From Oscillospiraceae bacterium (GTDB lineage: Bacteria; Bacillota; Clostridia; Oscillospirales; JAAYXM01): DNA of 39,860 nt. Positions 16,261 through 25,464 of the stretch are shown here, piece by piece. The notes under the pieces are model-generated. The model had not been told where the DNA came from and searched no databases. It was given only the letters and a program-made list of their open reading frames with translations. Position numbers and translations under genes: made by a program. Numbering within the stretch: the first letter of the stretch is position 1; every line of letters starts with the position of its first letter. Location: NCBI GenBank assembly GCA_015068085.1, contig SVLF01000002.1, positions 1 through 39,860 on the forward strand, read 5' to 3'.

Positions 16261-17142
16261 TTAGCCCTTAACGGAACCAATCATAACGCCCTTAACGAAG
16301 TACTTCTGCAGGAACGGATAAACCGCGATAATCGGAATAACCGCAACTGCGATTGTAGCGTACTTGATAGAGTTTTCAGCAAATGTGGTATCACGAGCTG
16401 CGCCTTCAAATTCATCCATAACAGATTCCATAACGATCTGACGAAGGATGATCTGGAGCGGATATTTAGCCTCATCGTTGAGGTAAATGAGCGGACCCAT
16501 AAATCCGTTCCACTGTGAAACTGCAACGAACAAGCCGATTGTAGCGAGAACAGCGGTGGATGTCGGGAGAACAAGATACCAGAGAATACCGATATCATTA
16601 AGACCGTCAAGACGACCGGACTCTTCAATTTCCTTCGGGAAGCCCGCAAAGAACGAACGCATGATGATACAGTTATAAGCACCGAATGCGTGCGGAAGAA
16701 CGATAGCCCAGATTGTATCGAGCATTCCGAGCCACTTGATGCAGAGGAAGCCCGGGATCATACCGCCGCTGAAGAACATCGTAATCATAACGAGGATGTT
16801 AAGAGTCTTACCGCCCGGAAGTCTGTTTGCCTTACTGAGCGCATAAGCACCGGTAGAAAGGACAAAGAGAGCAATTGCTGTACCGACAACAGTGTAGACG
16901 ATTGTGTTCTTATAAGCGGTGAAGATAAGCGGCTTTGCAAGAACGAACTTATAAACCGCAAGCGTTGCACCGAACTTACCGTCAATTTTCGGCCAGATGC
17001 CGACGCTGTTTGTGATAACATCCCATGTTCCGGAAAGGGAAACGGAAATCATATGGAGAACCGGGAAAAGAACCATAAACAGAACAAACCAGAGAACGAG
17101 GTTACGCAAAAGCCAACCTATAGTATATTTATTTCCAACCAT
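16261..17142 (-). CDS. Carbohydrate ABC transporter permease (YtcP/LplC-like)
   Basis: A 293-aa inner-membrane protein with six helices. It has the permease loop EIEESGRLDGLNDIGILWYLVLP, which docks the ATPase, and the C-terminal GVMIGSVKG typical of the YtcP/LplC subgroup. It pairs with the LplB-like permease just upstream (15-base gap) to import a sugar or oligosaccharide. Neither an ATPase nor a binding protein is encoded nearby. A shared MsmX-type ATPase elsewhere is the usual solution in Bacillota. Confidence 0.92.
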   Translation of the reverse strand: MVGNKYTIGWLLRNLVLWFVLFMVLFPVLHMISVSLSGTWDVITNSVGIWPKIDGKFGATLAVYKFVLAKPLIFTAYKNTIVYTVVGTAIALFVLSTGAYALSKANRLPGGKTLNILVMITMFFSGGMIPGFLCIKWLGMLDTIWAIVLPHAFGAYNCIIMRSFFAGFPKEIEESGRLDGLNDIGILWYLVLPTSTAVLATIGLFVAVSQWNGFMGPLIYLNDEAKYPLQIILRQIVMESVMDEFEGAARDTTFAENSIKYATIAVAVIPIIAVYPFLQKYFVKGVMIGSVKG

Positions 17143-17157
17143 TTTGCATTTCCTCCC

Positions 17158-18120
17158 TTACCACAAGCTTGTTTCACTTACAGAACGGGCAACATAGTTG
17201 GATACAATAACAAGCGCGAGAGATACGAGCGAGTTAAAGAGACCAACGGCTGTACCGTAGCTGAAGCTGTTAGACTGAAGACCCTGCGTGTAAACGTATG
17301 TAGAGATAATCTCAGATGTCTCGTAAGTAGACGGTGACTGAAGAAGGAAAGCCTTTTCAAAACCGACACTGAAGAGATGTCCCATACGGAGAAGAAGCAT
17401 TGTAATGATTGTCGGAACGATACTCGGAAGAGTGATGTTCCAGAGACAACGCCACTTGCCTGCACCGTCAACAACCGCTGCCTCATAAAGCTGCGGGTCA
17501 ACGTTGGTAAGAGCTGCAAGGTAAACAATAGCACCCCATCCAAGCTCAGACCAGATACCGGAAGCGATATAAATAGTTCTGAAATATCTTGCATCAGCAA
17601 GAATGTTTGTTGCCTCAATGCCAACAGACTCAAGAGCCTTGGTAAGAATACCACCTGTCGGAGAAAGCATCATAGTAACAAGACCTACAACGATAACCGT
17701 TGAGAAGAAGTGAGGCATGTAGCTGACCGTCTGCACAACTTTCTTGAAGTGCATATTCTCACACTCATTAAGAATAAGAGCAAGAACGATCGGTGCCGGG
17801 AAGCCCCAGAGCAAGCTCCAGAAAGAGAGAAGGAAGGTGTTTCTGATCATTCGCCAAGCATACTTGTAATTAAAGAATCTGACGAAGTTTTCAAAACCAA
17901 CCCAGTCACTTTCGAGAAGTCCGATAAACGGCTTATAGTCTTTAAATGCAATGATAAGACCGTACATCGGGAAGTAATAGAACAGTGCAAGGCAAATTAC
18001 GGATGGTGCAACGAGCATCAAAAGATACTTACCGTCAGCAAGCTTTTTCATCCATTCGGGTTTTGCACTTGCGGGTGAGTTTGGCAGAACTTCTGCCGTA
18101 GCGTTTTTTGTCGCCCTCAA
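17158..18120 (-). CDS. Carbohydrate ABC transporter permease (LplB-like)
   Basis: A 320-aa protein with six membrane helices and the loop YEAAVVDGAGKWRCLWNITLP (EAA motif). The frame is open up to 18318, but the first ATG there would give 66 poor, Cys-rich residues. A TTG at 18120 has AAGGAG eight bases upstream and yields the normal N-terminus (RATKNATAEV, then a first helix near residue 30). It forms the transporter channel with the next gene. The large AraC sensor upstream on the same strand probably regulates the pair, as YesS-like proteins do for YesPQ-type permeases. Confidence 0.9.
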   Translation of the reverse strand: MRATKNATAEVLPNSPASAKPEWMKKLADGKYLLMLVAPSVICLALFYYFPMYGLIIAFKDYKPFIGLLESDWVGFENFVRFFNYKYAWRMIRNTFLLSFWSLLWGFPAPIVLALILNECENMHFKKVVQTVSYMPHFFSTVIVVGLVTMMLSPTGGILTKALESVGIEATNILADARYFRTIYIASGIWSELGWGAIVYLAALTNVDPQLYEAAVVDGAGKWRCLWNITLPSIVPTIITMLLLRMGHLFSVGFEKAFLLQSPSTYETSEIISTYVYTQGLQSNSFSYGTAVGLFNSLVSLALVIVSNYVARSVSETSLW

Positions 18121-18596
18121 AGTATTCAACTCCTTGAAATTTTCTTCGTGCCCGTCCCCTGCGAAAAACGCAAGCAGAAAACAAACACTTTTCTTTATTA
18201 TAATGCAGCAGCTTTCCGCGCATCGAAAAACAAACTGCAAAATAACCGGATTTTTCTTGCGAAAGAATCGCTTGTCCCAAGTGTAAAAAATATGTAGAAA
18301 ATTTTTCATATCATACATTCAACTTTTTCACATGCTTATTATACAACAAGTTATCCGCAATATGAATTATCATTTTTTTAAGTCATCACTATATTTTGTG
18401 ATTTCAGTAAAAATAATTATGAACACAATAAATGATAGCGAAATTTGCTTAAATTTAACTTTTTCAATATAAAAGTGAGCTATTTTTGCTTTTTTTCTCA
18501 TTTTCACGTAAATACGCACACTTTTGCAAGCTTAACAACTTGTTAACAAACGCCGAAATCCGACATAATATTTAAAGATTTACCACTAAATACCAA
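18121..18596 (-). promoter_or_regulatory. Long intergenic region and leader upstream of permease operon
   Basis: 476 bp without a convincing gene, between the AraC sensor stop and the permease start. A minus-strand promoter is likely: TTCATA (complement of 18361-18366), 17 bp, TATAAT (complement of 18338-18343). Its leader would be about 210 nt. The poor -35 fits an activated promoter. Upstream lies an inverted repeat TTAACAA-C-TTGTTAA (18532-18546), and the shared part ACTTGTT recurs near the promoter (complement of 18343-18351). These are candidate AraC sites. The open frame at 18035-18280 is a shadow. Confidence 0.5.
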
Positions 18597-20837
18597 TCAT
18601 TTCTTATAGTCGTCACCAAAATGCTTCTTGCGATACTCTCCCGGAGTATATCCGGTATACTTCTTAAACAAACGGATAAAGGTGTTTATATTAGGCAAAC
18701 CAACCATTGCCGCTATGTCTTTATTCTTGTTCTGAGGATTCTCACTGAGCTCAAGAGCTTTTTTTATTCTGTAATTATTTACATAGTCACTTAAATTCAC
18801 ATTCATTTTCTCTTTGAAATATGAAGAAATATATGCACCCGTAAGCTTAAGCTTTTCCGCAAACAGATTCAAATAGATATCTTCGGCGTAGTGGTTGTCA
18901 ACATAATCGAGAATATAGCTTATTATATAATCGTCCTCACGCTTATTCTGCCGCAAATACTCCACAACATCACGAAGAAATGCGATGCACACTTCATTAT
19001 ATTCATCAGGAGTATACGCCTTTTCAAGTCCGCGGTATACATTTGAAAGATTGATGCTTTGCGGAAGCGTGTGAAGTGTACGGTTAAGTAACTTTACACC
19101 ACAATTGATTATCTCAGTACACAGCAAATGAAGTTCAAAGCTATTTATCCCTTTCTTGATGTTATACTCTAAAATCTCACCAACCTTATGTTCCACGTCT
19201 TCAACCGCACCATTCTGCAAAAGTGCCGAGAGCTTGCCCATTTCTTCAACAGAGAAATAAAACCTACCTCCTCCGCGGGCTACCTCCGTCTCATAAAGAA
19301 CCTGAGTTTCCGGAACAGGTCTTGTGTGTCCCGAAATATCTATGAGAACATCATACACACGTTTGATGTTTTCTATTCCATTGTAAATATCCGAAACAGC
19401 CACTGTGAAAAACGCATATTCAGATTCATTTGAGAGCTTTGAAACAATACTTTCGACAACATCTTTTTCCCCGGAAAAATTCTCTCCTATATCAAACACC
19501 GACACTATTCCGTTGTTTTCGATCTGGAATGTAGTTGCCTTCACTCCCCATGTTTCCAAATACATTTCTATAAGCTGTTTCAAAAAGAACGTGGCTTTTC
19601 CGGAATCATCCCCGATATATTTATCAATCTCCTGCTTATAATTCACACGGAGATACATCATAAAGAAAGACCTTGTTACATCGGCGTTTTCTTCAATGTC
19701 ATCAATCCCAACGTAAACATCGCGCATTCGTGATTGTAAAAACAACGAATCCAGAACCGACTCTTTATGGTTACTCTCAACAACAGTTCTTATATCATGC
19801 GAGGTCAGCAATCTGATTCCTTCAAGAAGCTCAGAATAATTTTTAATGCCATTTTCAAATTTAGCCTGAATGTTAGAGTTCCCGGACATCTCACCCACAA
19901 GAGCTTTCGCCTTTCTTGCATAGCTCAAAGCCGTAATCAACGCAAAAGCCACAGCAACAAGCAGGAACACCGCAAAAATGATAACAGATACAAAGCCGGC
20001 ATTCCCCTTCGCTCTCCGGAGCTCCGGTTTCGTAATCACCTTGAACACCTCAATGTCTCCGTTCTGATTATCAAAAAACCTCAATATATGTTCGCTGTCA
20101 GTCTTTGTTCTGTCCGAAATGAGCATATCTTTACTTACAGACGCCGCGGCATCCGAAACATAAAGCAGCTCATTATTTCCCGATATCACCCCGGAAAAGC
20201 CAAACCAATCCGCCATAGCATCCATATCAAGCATCATAACAATAATATATCTGCTTTCGTTCTGCGGTTTATATGCAACAGGAAGCAGAGTTGTATCCAC
20301 CCTCTTCGTATCGCGGGCAGTTGAGAAGGTGCGCGCAGGAAAAATTGAGAAAGCATTTTCCGATGACATGGATGATACCCAAAACTCATTTGTATATACT
20401 TCATTTACATAATACTGGTTAAAAAACACCTCCGACGGCAGGGTGCCCGTAAGCTCATACACATATCCGGGCTTGAGAGTGTCAACAACAAATGCTGTTG
20501 ACAGGTATTTTGAAAACTCATTCTGACGCCGGTCAACCAAAACGGCACGCATATCAGCACGAAGAACGTTATCCTCAATATATGTACCGTCTTCAAATTT
20601 ATTGTTAGCTGCAAATTTAATCGCCAACTCCGACATTGCAAATCTCATCTGCGACACTGTCCGCTGAAAGCTCTCAGCTCCGCTTGTAAATTCAATATTC
20701 AAATTTTCAAGTGCTATTCCTTCTGCGCGTTTGGAATCCGCCACACGCGCAAGTCCGAAAGCGATGGTCAGGATCAGAATTATACACAAAAACCATCCAA
20801 ACAATTTAATAAAGAAGAAATCAAGCCTGTCTCTCAT
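18597..20837 (-). CDS. Membrane-bound AraC-family sensor-regulator (YesS-like)
   Basis: A 746-aa protein. One membrane helix (about 9-31), an outside sensor domain (about 32-280, Cache-like size), a second helix (about 281-304), a cytoplasmic linker, and a C-terminal AraC DNA-binding domain (about 640-740, with KEKMNVNLSDYVNNYRIKKALEL and FKKYTGYTPGEYRKKH). This layout and length match Bacillus YesS-type regulators that activate polysaccharide-uptake operons. It precedes the LplB/YtcP-like permeases on the same strand and is their likely activator. It has its own promoter at 20885-20913. The ligand is unknown. Confidence 0.9.
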   Translation of the reverse strand: MRDRLDFFFIKLFGWFLCIILILTIAFGLARVADSKRAEGIALENLNIEFTSGAESFQRTVSQMRFAMSELAIKFAANNKFEDGTYIEDNVLRADMRAVLVDRRQNEFSKYLSTAFVVDTLKPGYVYELTGTLPSEVFFNQYYVNEVYTNEFWVSSMSSENAFSIFPARTFSTARDTKRVDTTLLPVAYKPQNESRYIIVMMLDMDAMADWFGFSGVISGNNELLYVSDAAASVSKDMLISDRTKTDSEHILRFFDNQNGDIEVFKVITKPELRRAKGNAGFVSVIIFAVFLLVAVAFALITALSYARKAKALVGEMSGNSNIQAKFENGIKNYSELLEGIRLLTSHDIRTVVESNHKESVLDSLFLQSRMRDVYVGIDDIEENADVTRSFFMMYLRVNYKQEIDKYIGDDSGKATFFLKQLIEMYLETWGVKATTFQIENNGIVSVFDIGENFSGEKDVVESIVSKLSNESEYAFFTVAVSDIYNGIENIKRVYDVLIDISGHTRPVPETQVLYETEVARGGGRFYFSVEEMGKLSALLQNGAVEDVEHKVGEILEYNIKKGINSFELHLLCTEIINCGVKLLNRTLHTLPQSINLSNVYRGLEKAYTPDEYNEVCIAFLRDVVEYLRQNKREDDYIISYILDYVDNHYAEDIYLNLFAEKLKLTGAYISSYFKEKMNVNLSDYVNNYRIKKALELSENPQNKNKDIAAMVGLPNINTFIRLFKKYTGYTPGEYRKKHFGDDYKK

Positions 20838-20884
20838 ACTCCATACCTCACCAAATCATCAAATTTTCGAGTGCTCACTTTTGT

Positions 20885-20913
20885 ATTATACACTAAAAAA
20901 AGAAAAAAAGCAA
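20885..20913 (-). promoter_or_regulatory. Promoter of AraC sensor gene
   Basis: Minus strand: TTGCTT (complement of 20908-20913), 17 bp, TATAAT (complement of 20885-20890). The -35 lies within the terminator of the upstream tagO-like gene. Confidence 0.65.
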
Positions 20914-20935
20914 AGATTTTTCACTCTTTGCTTTT
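20900..20935 (-). terminator. Terminator of aminotransferase-trpS-tagO operon
   Basis: Minus-strand stem AAAAGCAAAGA/TCTTTGCTTTT (complements of 20925-20935 and 20905-20915), followed by T-rich TTTTTCTTTTTTT. Confidence 0.75.
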
Positions 20936-20974
20936 AATTTATTTTCAAATTTTCATATCACTCTATACAAATAT

Positions 20975-22048
20975 TTAATTTTCTGCATTCTCGTCTTTAT
21001 TTATCCGCTCATGCTTAACAAAATGCTTGTATATTCTTACACCTATTATCGCAGCAACGAGAACGGTTACCACAAACAGCAGTGCGCGCACAGCTCCGCT
21101 GGAGGTGAGCAACACGGCAGAAATTCCCAGTATCCCGCTTATGAGATACAGGATAAGAACTGTTTGCTTCTGATTAAATCCCACATCTATCAGACGGTGG
21201 TGAATATGCCCCCGGTCTGCGTGCATAGGGCTTTGTCCGTGCAACAATCTTCTGCATATCGCAAAAACCGTATCAAAAATCGGAAGACCAAGAACAAGAA
21301 ACGGTGCCGCAAACGACAGAATCGCATATGTTTTGAACATACCCTGTATAGACATCGTGGCAAGAATAAAGCCAAGGAAGGTTGCACCGGTATCCCCCAC
21401 AAAAATTTTTGCAGGATTCATATTGTAAGGCAGAAAACCTATGCAAGCTCCGGCAAGCGCCGCCATTATCACAACAATAGTAAACTCCGAAACAATAGCG
21501 GAAATAAGGAGAAGCGAAATTGAAGCGATGGTACACACTCCTACCGACAAGCCGTCAAGTCCATCTATGAGGTTAACGGCATTTGTTATTGCTACAATCC
21601 AGATAACGGTTACCGGAACAGACCATACACCAAGGCTTAAATACGCATTGTTGCTGAAAACGTTGACATTCGATAAAACATCAATGCGGACGCCGTGAAG
21701 AACAACGATAAGTGCCGCTGCAATCTGAACAAACAATTTTACAATTGCAGGAAGCGACACCGAATCATCTATAACACCAAGAACGACAATTACAACAGCG
21801 CCGAGAAGAATTCCCTGAAGCTCAAGATCAATCGGAACAAGCAAAATAACAGAAACGAGAAATGCAAAAAACACCGCAAGTCCTCCAAGACGCGGGATCG
21901 GCTCCTTATGCATTCTCCTGTCATCCTTAGGAACATCTATTGCTCCGATTTTGTGCGCTATTTTCTTCGCAACAGGAGTCAGAATAAACGATAAAATTCC
22001 GGACACAAGAAACGCAGCTATCATTCTGATAACAGTCAATTTATCCAT
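20975..22048 (-). CDS. Undecaprenyl-phosphate N-acetylglucosaminyl 1-phosphate transferase (WecA/TagO-like)
   Basis: A 357-aa polytopic membrane protein of the MraY/WecA family. It shows RRMHKEPIPRLGG, VIDDSVSLP (the Asp-Asp motif), NLIDGLDGLSVG, GDTGATFLG and the HIHH motif in ADRGHIHHRL, which marks the WecA/TagO branch rather than MraY. It moves GlcNAc-1-phosphate onto undecaprenyl phosphate, the first step of teichoic-acid or capsule polymers. The ATG has GAGG eight bases upstream. It lies 15 bases after trpS, so it is probably the third gene of that operon. Confidence 0.93.
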   Translation of the reverse strand: MDKLTVIRMIAAFLVSGILSFILTPVAKKIAHKIGAIDVPKDDRRMHKEPIPRLGGLAVFFAFLVSVILLVPIDLELQGILLGAVVIVVLGVIDDSVSLPAIVKLFVQIAAALIVVLHGVRIDVLSNVNVFSNNAYLSLGVWSVPVTVIWIVAITNAVNLIDGLDGLSVGVCTIASISLLLISAIVSEFTIVVIMAALAGACIGFLPYNMNPAKIFVGDTGATFLGFILATMSIQGMFKTYAILSFAAPFLVLGLPIFDTVFAICRRLLHGQSPMHADRGHIHHRLIDVGFNQKQTVLILYLISGILGISAVLLTSSGAVRALLFVVTVLVAAIIGVRIYKHFVKHERINKDENAEN

Positions 22049-22063
22049 TGTAAAAACCTCTTT

Positions 22064-23077
22064 TTAACCGCGCGGTTTTGCGACAAATCCGACCTTTTTG
22101 CGAATCTTTTCAAGATTGCGTTCAGCAAGGCGTGAAGCAAGCGCTGCATTTTTCGCATATACAGACTCAAGGTAATCCTTGTTTTTGAGAACGTCTTCTG
22201 TCTTTTCACGAATCGGACGGAGCATCTCAACAACAGCTTCACCTACAGCTGTTTTAAAGTCACCGTAACCCTTTCCGGCAAACTCATTTTCAATTTCGGA
22301 TATACTCTTTCCCGTCGCAACGGAATAAATGGTCATAAGATTGTTAACACCGCTTTTCCCTTCGCGATATTCAACCTTTGCCTCGCTATCCGTAACAGCG
22401 CGCTTAAACTTACGCATTATATCATCAGGCTTATCAAGAAGAAGAATATATGCATTCGGGTTCGTGTCAGACTTGGACATCTTTTTGTCCGGCTCGGCAA
22501 GACTCATAATACGCCCGCCCACCTTCGGGATATACGGTTCGGGAACGGTAAACACCTCTCCGTGATGGTTGTTAAAGCGCTGTGCTATATTCCGGGCAAG
22601 CTCAAGGTGCTGTTTCTGGTCCTCCCCTATCGGAACGTAATCTGCATTATACAGAAGAATATCTGCAGCCATAAGAACCGGATAATCGAAAAGCCCTGCG
22701 TTTATGTTATCCGCATGCTTCTGGGATTTATCCTTAAACTGCGTCATACGGGAAAGCTCTCCGTACATCGTATAGCAGTTAAGAATCCACGAGAGCTCGG
22801 CATGCTGAGGAACATGGCTCTGTATATACATTATATTCTTTTCGGGATCAAGACCGCATCCGATAAGAAGAGCGAGGAGAGAAAGCGTCTGCTCACGAAG
22901 CTTTTTCGGGTCCTGCCGCACCGTTATAGCGTGCATATCAACAACACAGAAAAGGCAGTCATACAAATCCTGCATTGCCACCCAATTTGTGATTGCGCCC
23001 ATATAGTTACCCATAGTAATGTTTCCGGAGGGCTGAATACCCGAAAACACGCGTTGTCTTTTTTCTGTCACTTCCAT
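22064..23077 (-). CDS. trpS: Tryptophanyl-tRNA synthetase
   Basis: A 337-aa class I synthetase. It has SGIQPSGNITMGNYMGA (the HIGH-equivalent region) and KMSKSD (the KMSKS motif), as expected for TrpRS. Start chosen at 23077, where GGAGG-7-ATG is seen, rather than 21 bases earlier. No T-box leader lies between it and the upstream aminotransferase gene (17-base gap), so it depends on that gene's promoter. Confidence 0.97.
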   Translation of the reverse strand: MEVTEKRQRVFSGIQPSGNITMGNYMGAITNWVAMQDLYDCLFCVVDMHAITVRQDPKKLREQTLSLLALLIGCGLDPEKNIMYIQSHVPQHAELSWILNCYTMYGELSRMTQFKDKSQKHADNINAGLFDYPVLMAADILLYNADYVPIGEDQKQHLELARNIAQRFNNHHGEVFTVPEPYIPKVGGRIMSLAEPDKKMSKSDTNPNAYILLLDKPDDIMRKFKRAVTDSEAKVEYREGKSGVNNLMTIYSVATGKSISEIENEFAGKGYGDFKTAVGEAVVEMLRPIREKTEDVLKNKDYLESVYAKNAALASRLAERNLEKIRKKVGFVAKPRG

Positions 23078-23094
23078 ATTTTTACCTCCGAAAA

Positions 23095-24279
23095 TCAACC
23101 GACATATTCATTTACAACCTTCGCCAAACGGTCAATTCCGCGCTCAATCTCATCAAGAGACGGAAGCGAGAAGTTGAGACGGAAGGTCGGATATACCTTA
23201 GTATCATCGGTAGCAAACGCAACACCGGGAACAACCGTTACCTTTGCGGCCTTTGCGCGGCTTGCAAGCTCAGCACCGTCAAAGCCGTCAGGCATCGTAC
23301 AGGAAATAAAGAGGCCGCCCTCCGGACGCGTAAACTTCACCTTCGGGGAGAATTTCTTTTCCATACACTCAAGCATTTTATCCGCTTTTATGCGGTACAT
23401 ATCGCAGATTTTAGCGATATGAGCGTCAATATCACAATTTGTAAGATACTCTGCAGCAAGCATCTGGAAAAACAGATTCGTATGGACATCGGAAACCTGC
23501 TTTGCAACGGTGAGCTTACTTATAATCTCCTTGCTCGCGCAGGCAAAACCGATACGTATTCCCGGGGAAAGAATTTTGGAGTATGACCCCGAGAAGATTA
23601 CCCTGCCGTTTTTGTCCATGCTTTTTATCGTCGGAACGCTTTCCCCTCGGAAGCGAAGCTCGAAATACGGACTGTCCTCAAGAACCATAACATCGTACTT
23701 TTCTGCAAGCTCAAGCACCTTGCGGCGGCGCTCAAGGCTCATCGTAGTTCCCGTCGGGTTCTGGAACGTTGGAATCGTGTAAATGAGCTTTACGTTTTTT
23801 TCTGTTTTAAGCTTTTCCTCAAGAACGGCTACATCCATACCGTCATCATCAACAGGAACACCGACAAGGCGGGCACCGTATGAACGCAAAGCGTTAAGCG
23901 CACCGACGAACGCCGGTTCTTCACAGATAACAGCATCACCTTCGTTAAGGAAAATCTTTGCGGTCATCTCAATCGCCTGCTGACCTCCGCTGGTAATGAT
24001 AAGGTCATCATTTTCAGACATAATGCCGTGTTTCTCGGTCATACGCTTTTTTGTTATATCACGAAGCGGTGTGTATCCTTCACTTACGCCATACTGCAGA
24101 GCACTTGCCGCAGAAGTATCGAATATCTTTGCCGCAATCGCTTTCATCTCGTCTACCGGAAAGCTGTCCGGTGCGGGGTTTCCTGCCGCGAAAGAAATAA
24201 GGTCCGGATCATTCGGTATTTTTAAAATTTCTCTTATAGCAGACGGCTTAAGAGCAGAAATTCTTATTGAAAATTCCAT
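23095..24279 (-). CDS. PLP-dependent aminotransferase, fold type I (2-aminoadipate/LysN-like)
   Basis: A 394-aa enzyme. It begins EFSIRISALKPSAIREILK, has the pyridoxal site SGSYSKILSPGIRIGF (Schiff-base Lys in YSK), IPTFQNPTGTTMS and the terminal RLNFSLPS. These features fit the class I/II group that includes 2-aminoadipate and aromatic aminotransferases. The ATG at 24279 has GGAGG a rather long 13 bases upstream. It is co-transcribed with trpS and may work on tryptophan-related or other amino acids, but the substrate is not shown by the sequence. Confidence 0.88.
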   Translation of the reverse strand: MEFSIRISALKPSAIREILKIPNDPDLISFAAGNPAPDSFPVDEMKAIAAKIFDTSAASALQYGVSEGYTPLRDITKKRMTEKHGIMSENDDLIITSGGQQAIEMTAKIFLNEGDAVICEEPAFVGALNALRSYGARLVGVPVDDDGMDVAVLEEKLKTEKNVKLIYTIPTFQNPTGTTMSLERRRKVLELAEKYDVMVLEDSPYFELRFRGESVPTIKSMDKNGRVIFSGSYSKILSPGIRIGFACASKEIISKLTVAKQVSDVHTNLFFQMLAAEYLTNCDIDAHIAKICDMYRIKADKMLECMEKKFSPKVKFTRPEGGLFISCTMPDGFDGAELASRAKAAKVTVVPGVAFATDDTKVYPTFRLNFSLPSLDEIERGIDRLAKVVNEYVG

Positions 24280-24324
24280 AATATATTTTGCGCCTCCAAA
24301 ATTTACATATAACATTATTTAATT

Positions 24325-24353
24325 ATTTTATCATATACGCGCAAAAATATCAA
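24325..24353 (-). promoter_or_regulatory. Promoter of aminotransferase-trpS-tagO operon
   Basis: Minus strand: TTGATA (complement of 24348-24353), 17 bp, TAAAAT (complement of 24325-24330). Only about 40 nt separate the expected start from the ATG, leaving no room for a T-box. Confidence 0.65.
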
Positions 24354-24410
24354 CCGCTTTTGCAAGGTTATTTTTGAGTTTTTAATTTTATTTTGCTTCT
24401 GAAAAAACAC

Positions 24411-24439
24411 TTTAAATTTTCTTCTGTTTCTGCTATAAT
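24411..24439 (+). promoter_or_regulatory. Promoter of pseudouridine synthase gene
   Basis: TTTAAA (24411-24416), 17 bp, TATAAT (24434-24439) preceded by TGC, an extended -10 that makes up for the weak -35. Confidence 0.55.
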
Positions 24440-24467
24440 TAAATCAATTACTGCTACGGAGGAAAAT

Positions 24468-25421
24468 ATGCGGGAATTTACTATAAAACAAAACGATGCG
24501 GGACTGAGACTTGACAAGTTCGTGGCAAAAGCGGTGCCGTCACTTCCGTCAAACCTTATACAAAAATACATAAGGCTGAAAAGGATAAAAGTAAACAATG
24601 CGCGGGGAAAGGCAGAAGCGAAGCTTATGCCCGGCGATATTGTGACGATGTATATAAACGACGAGTTCTTTGAAGCGACGCGCGCAAAAAAGGCAGAAGC
24701 GAAGCTCACGGCATCATTTCCGGATGTGCTGTACGAGGATGAAAATATACTCCTTGCAAACAAACCCGCCGGAATCTCCGTTCACGATGACGAAGCCGGA
24801 GGAGAGACGCTTATTGCACAGATACTTTCATACCTCGCACATCGCAGAGAGTGGAACCCCGAAGAGGAAAATTCGTTTATCCCCGCGTTGTGCAACAGAA
24901 TTGACAGAAATACATCCGGAATAGTTATCGCCGCGAAGAATGCAGAAGCACTGCGCATAATGAACGACAAGATAAAAAACCGCGAGATGGCAAAATACTA
25001 TCTCTGTCTTGTTCTCGGTAAGCCGAATCCCACAAACGGCACGCTCCGCGGATATATCTTTAAGGATGCAAAGGAAAACCGCGTTTATGTCAAAAAAAAT
25101 CCGTGCCCGGGGGCAAAGACCGCGGTCACGAAATATAAGACGCTTAAATCAAACGGAGATATTTCGCTTGTAGAATGCGAGCTTATCACAGGGCGCACGC
25201 ATCAGATACGCGCACATATGGCAAGCATCGGCCACCCGCTCGTCGGTGACGGGAAATACGGAAGAAACGTTGAAAACAAACGCCTTGGCATGAAGTATCA
25301 GGCGTTGTGTTCTTACAAGCTTGTGTTTAAGTTCAGCACACCGGCAGGAGCGCTTGAATACTTAAACGGAAAAACATTTACCGTGAAGGATGTGCCGTTT
25401 AAGAAAAAGTTTTTCGGATAG
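24468..25421 (+). CDS. RluA-family pseudouridine synthase (RluC/RluD type)
   Basis: A 317-aa RNA-modifying enzyme. An S4 RNA-binding domain (about 11-70) is followed by the synthase core with NRIDRNTSGIVIA, in which Asp146 is the catalytic Asp (usual form HRLDxxTSG; here His to Asn and Leu to Ile). Later motifs are ITGRTHQIRAHMASIGHPLVGDGKYG. It converts uridines in rRNA or tRNA to pseudouridine; the exact site is unknown. The ATG at 24468 has GGAGG just upstream; the frame is open 25 codons earlier but through the promoter. Confidence 0.92.
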   Translation: MREFTIKQNDAGLRLDKFVAKAVPSLPSNLIQKYIRLKRIKVNNARGKAEAKLMPGDIVTMYINDEFFEATRAKKAEAKLTASFPDVLYEDENILLANKPAGISVHDDEAGGETLIAQILSYLAHRREWNPEEENSFIPALCNRIDRNTSGIVIAAKNAEALRIMNDKIKNREMAKYYLCLVLGKPNPTNGTLRGYIFKDAKENRVYVKKNPCPGAKTAVTKYKTLKSNGDISLVECELITGRTHQIRAHMASIGHPLVGDGKYGRNVENKRLGMKYQALCSYKLVFKFSTPAGALEYLNGKTFTVKDVPFKKKFFG

Positions 25422-25424
25422 AAC

Positions 25425-25460
25425 CAGCGCTGTGCAAAAATGCACAGCGCTGTGTGTTTT
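25425..25460 (+). terminator. Terminator after pseudouridine synthase gene
   Basis: Perfect 12-bp stem (25425-25436 and 25441-25452) with loop AAAA, followed by TGTGTTTTTA. It separates the gene from the convergent NSS transporter. Confidence 0.85.
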
Positions 25461-25464
25461 TATA

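Noticed and set aside
18035-18280. 81-aa minus-strand frame in the permease leader
   Set aside because: It overlaps the permease start in another frame, is rich in Arg/Lys/Cys, and lacks a ribosome site. It was not accepted as a leader peptide.
22562-23422. 286-aa plus-strand frame opposite trpS and the aminotransferase
   Set aside because: It is antisense to two clear enzyme genes, with no domain or ribosome site.
24280-24467. T-box riboswitch ahead of the aminotransferase-trpS operon
   Set aside because: Only about 40 nt separate the probable start of transcription from the ATG, and no T-box core sequence (TGGNACCGCG) is present.
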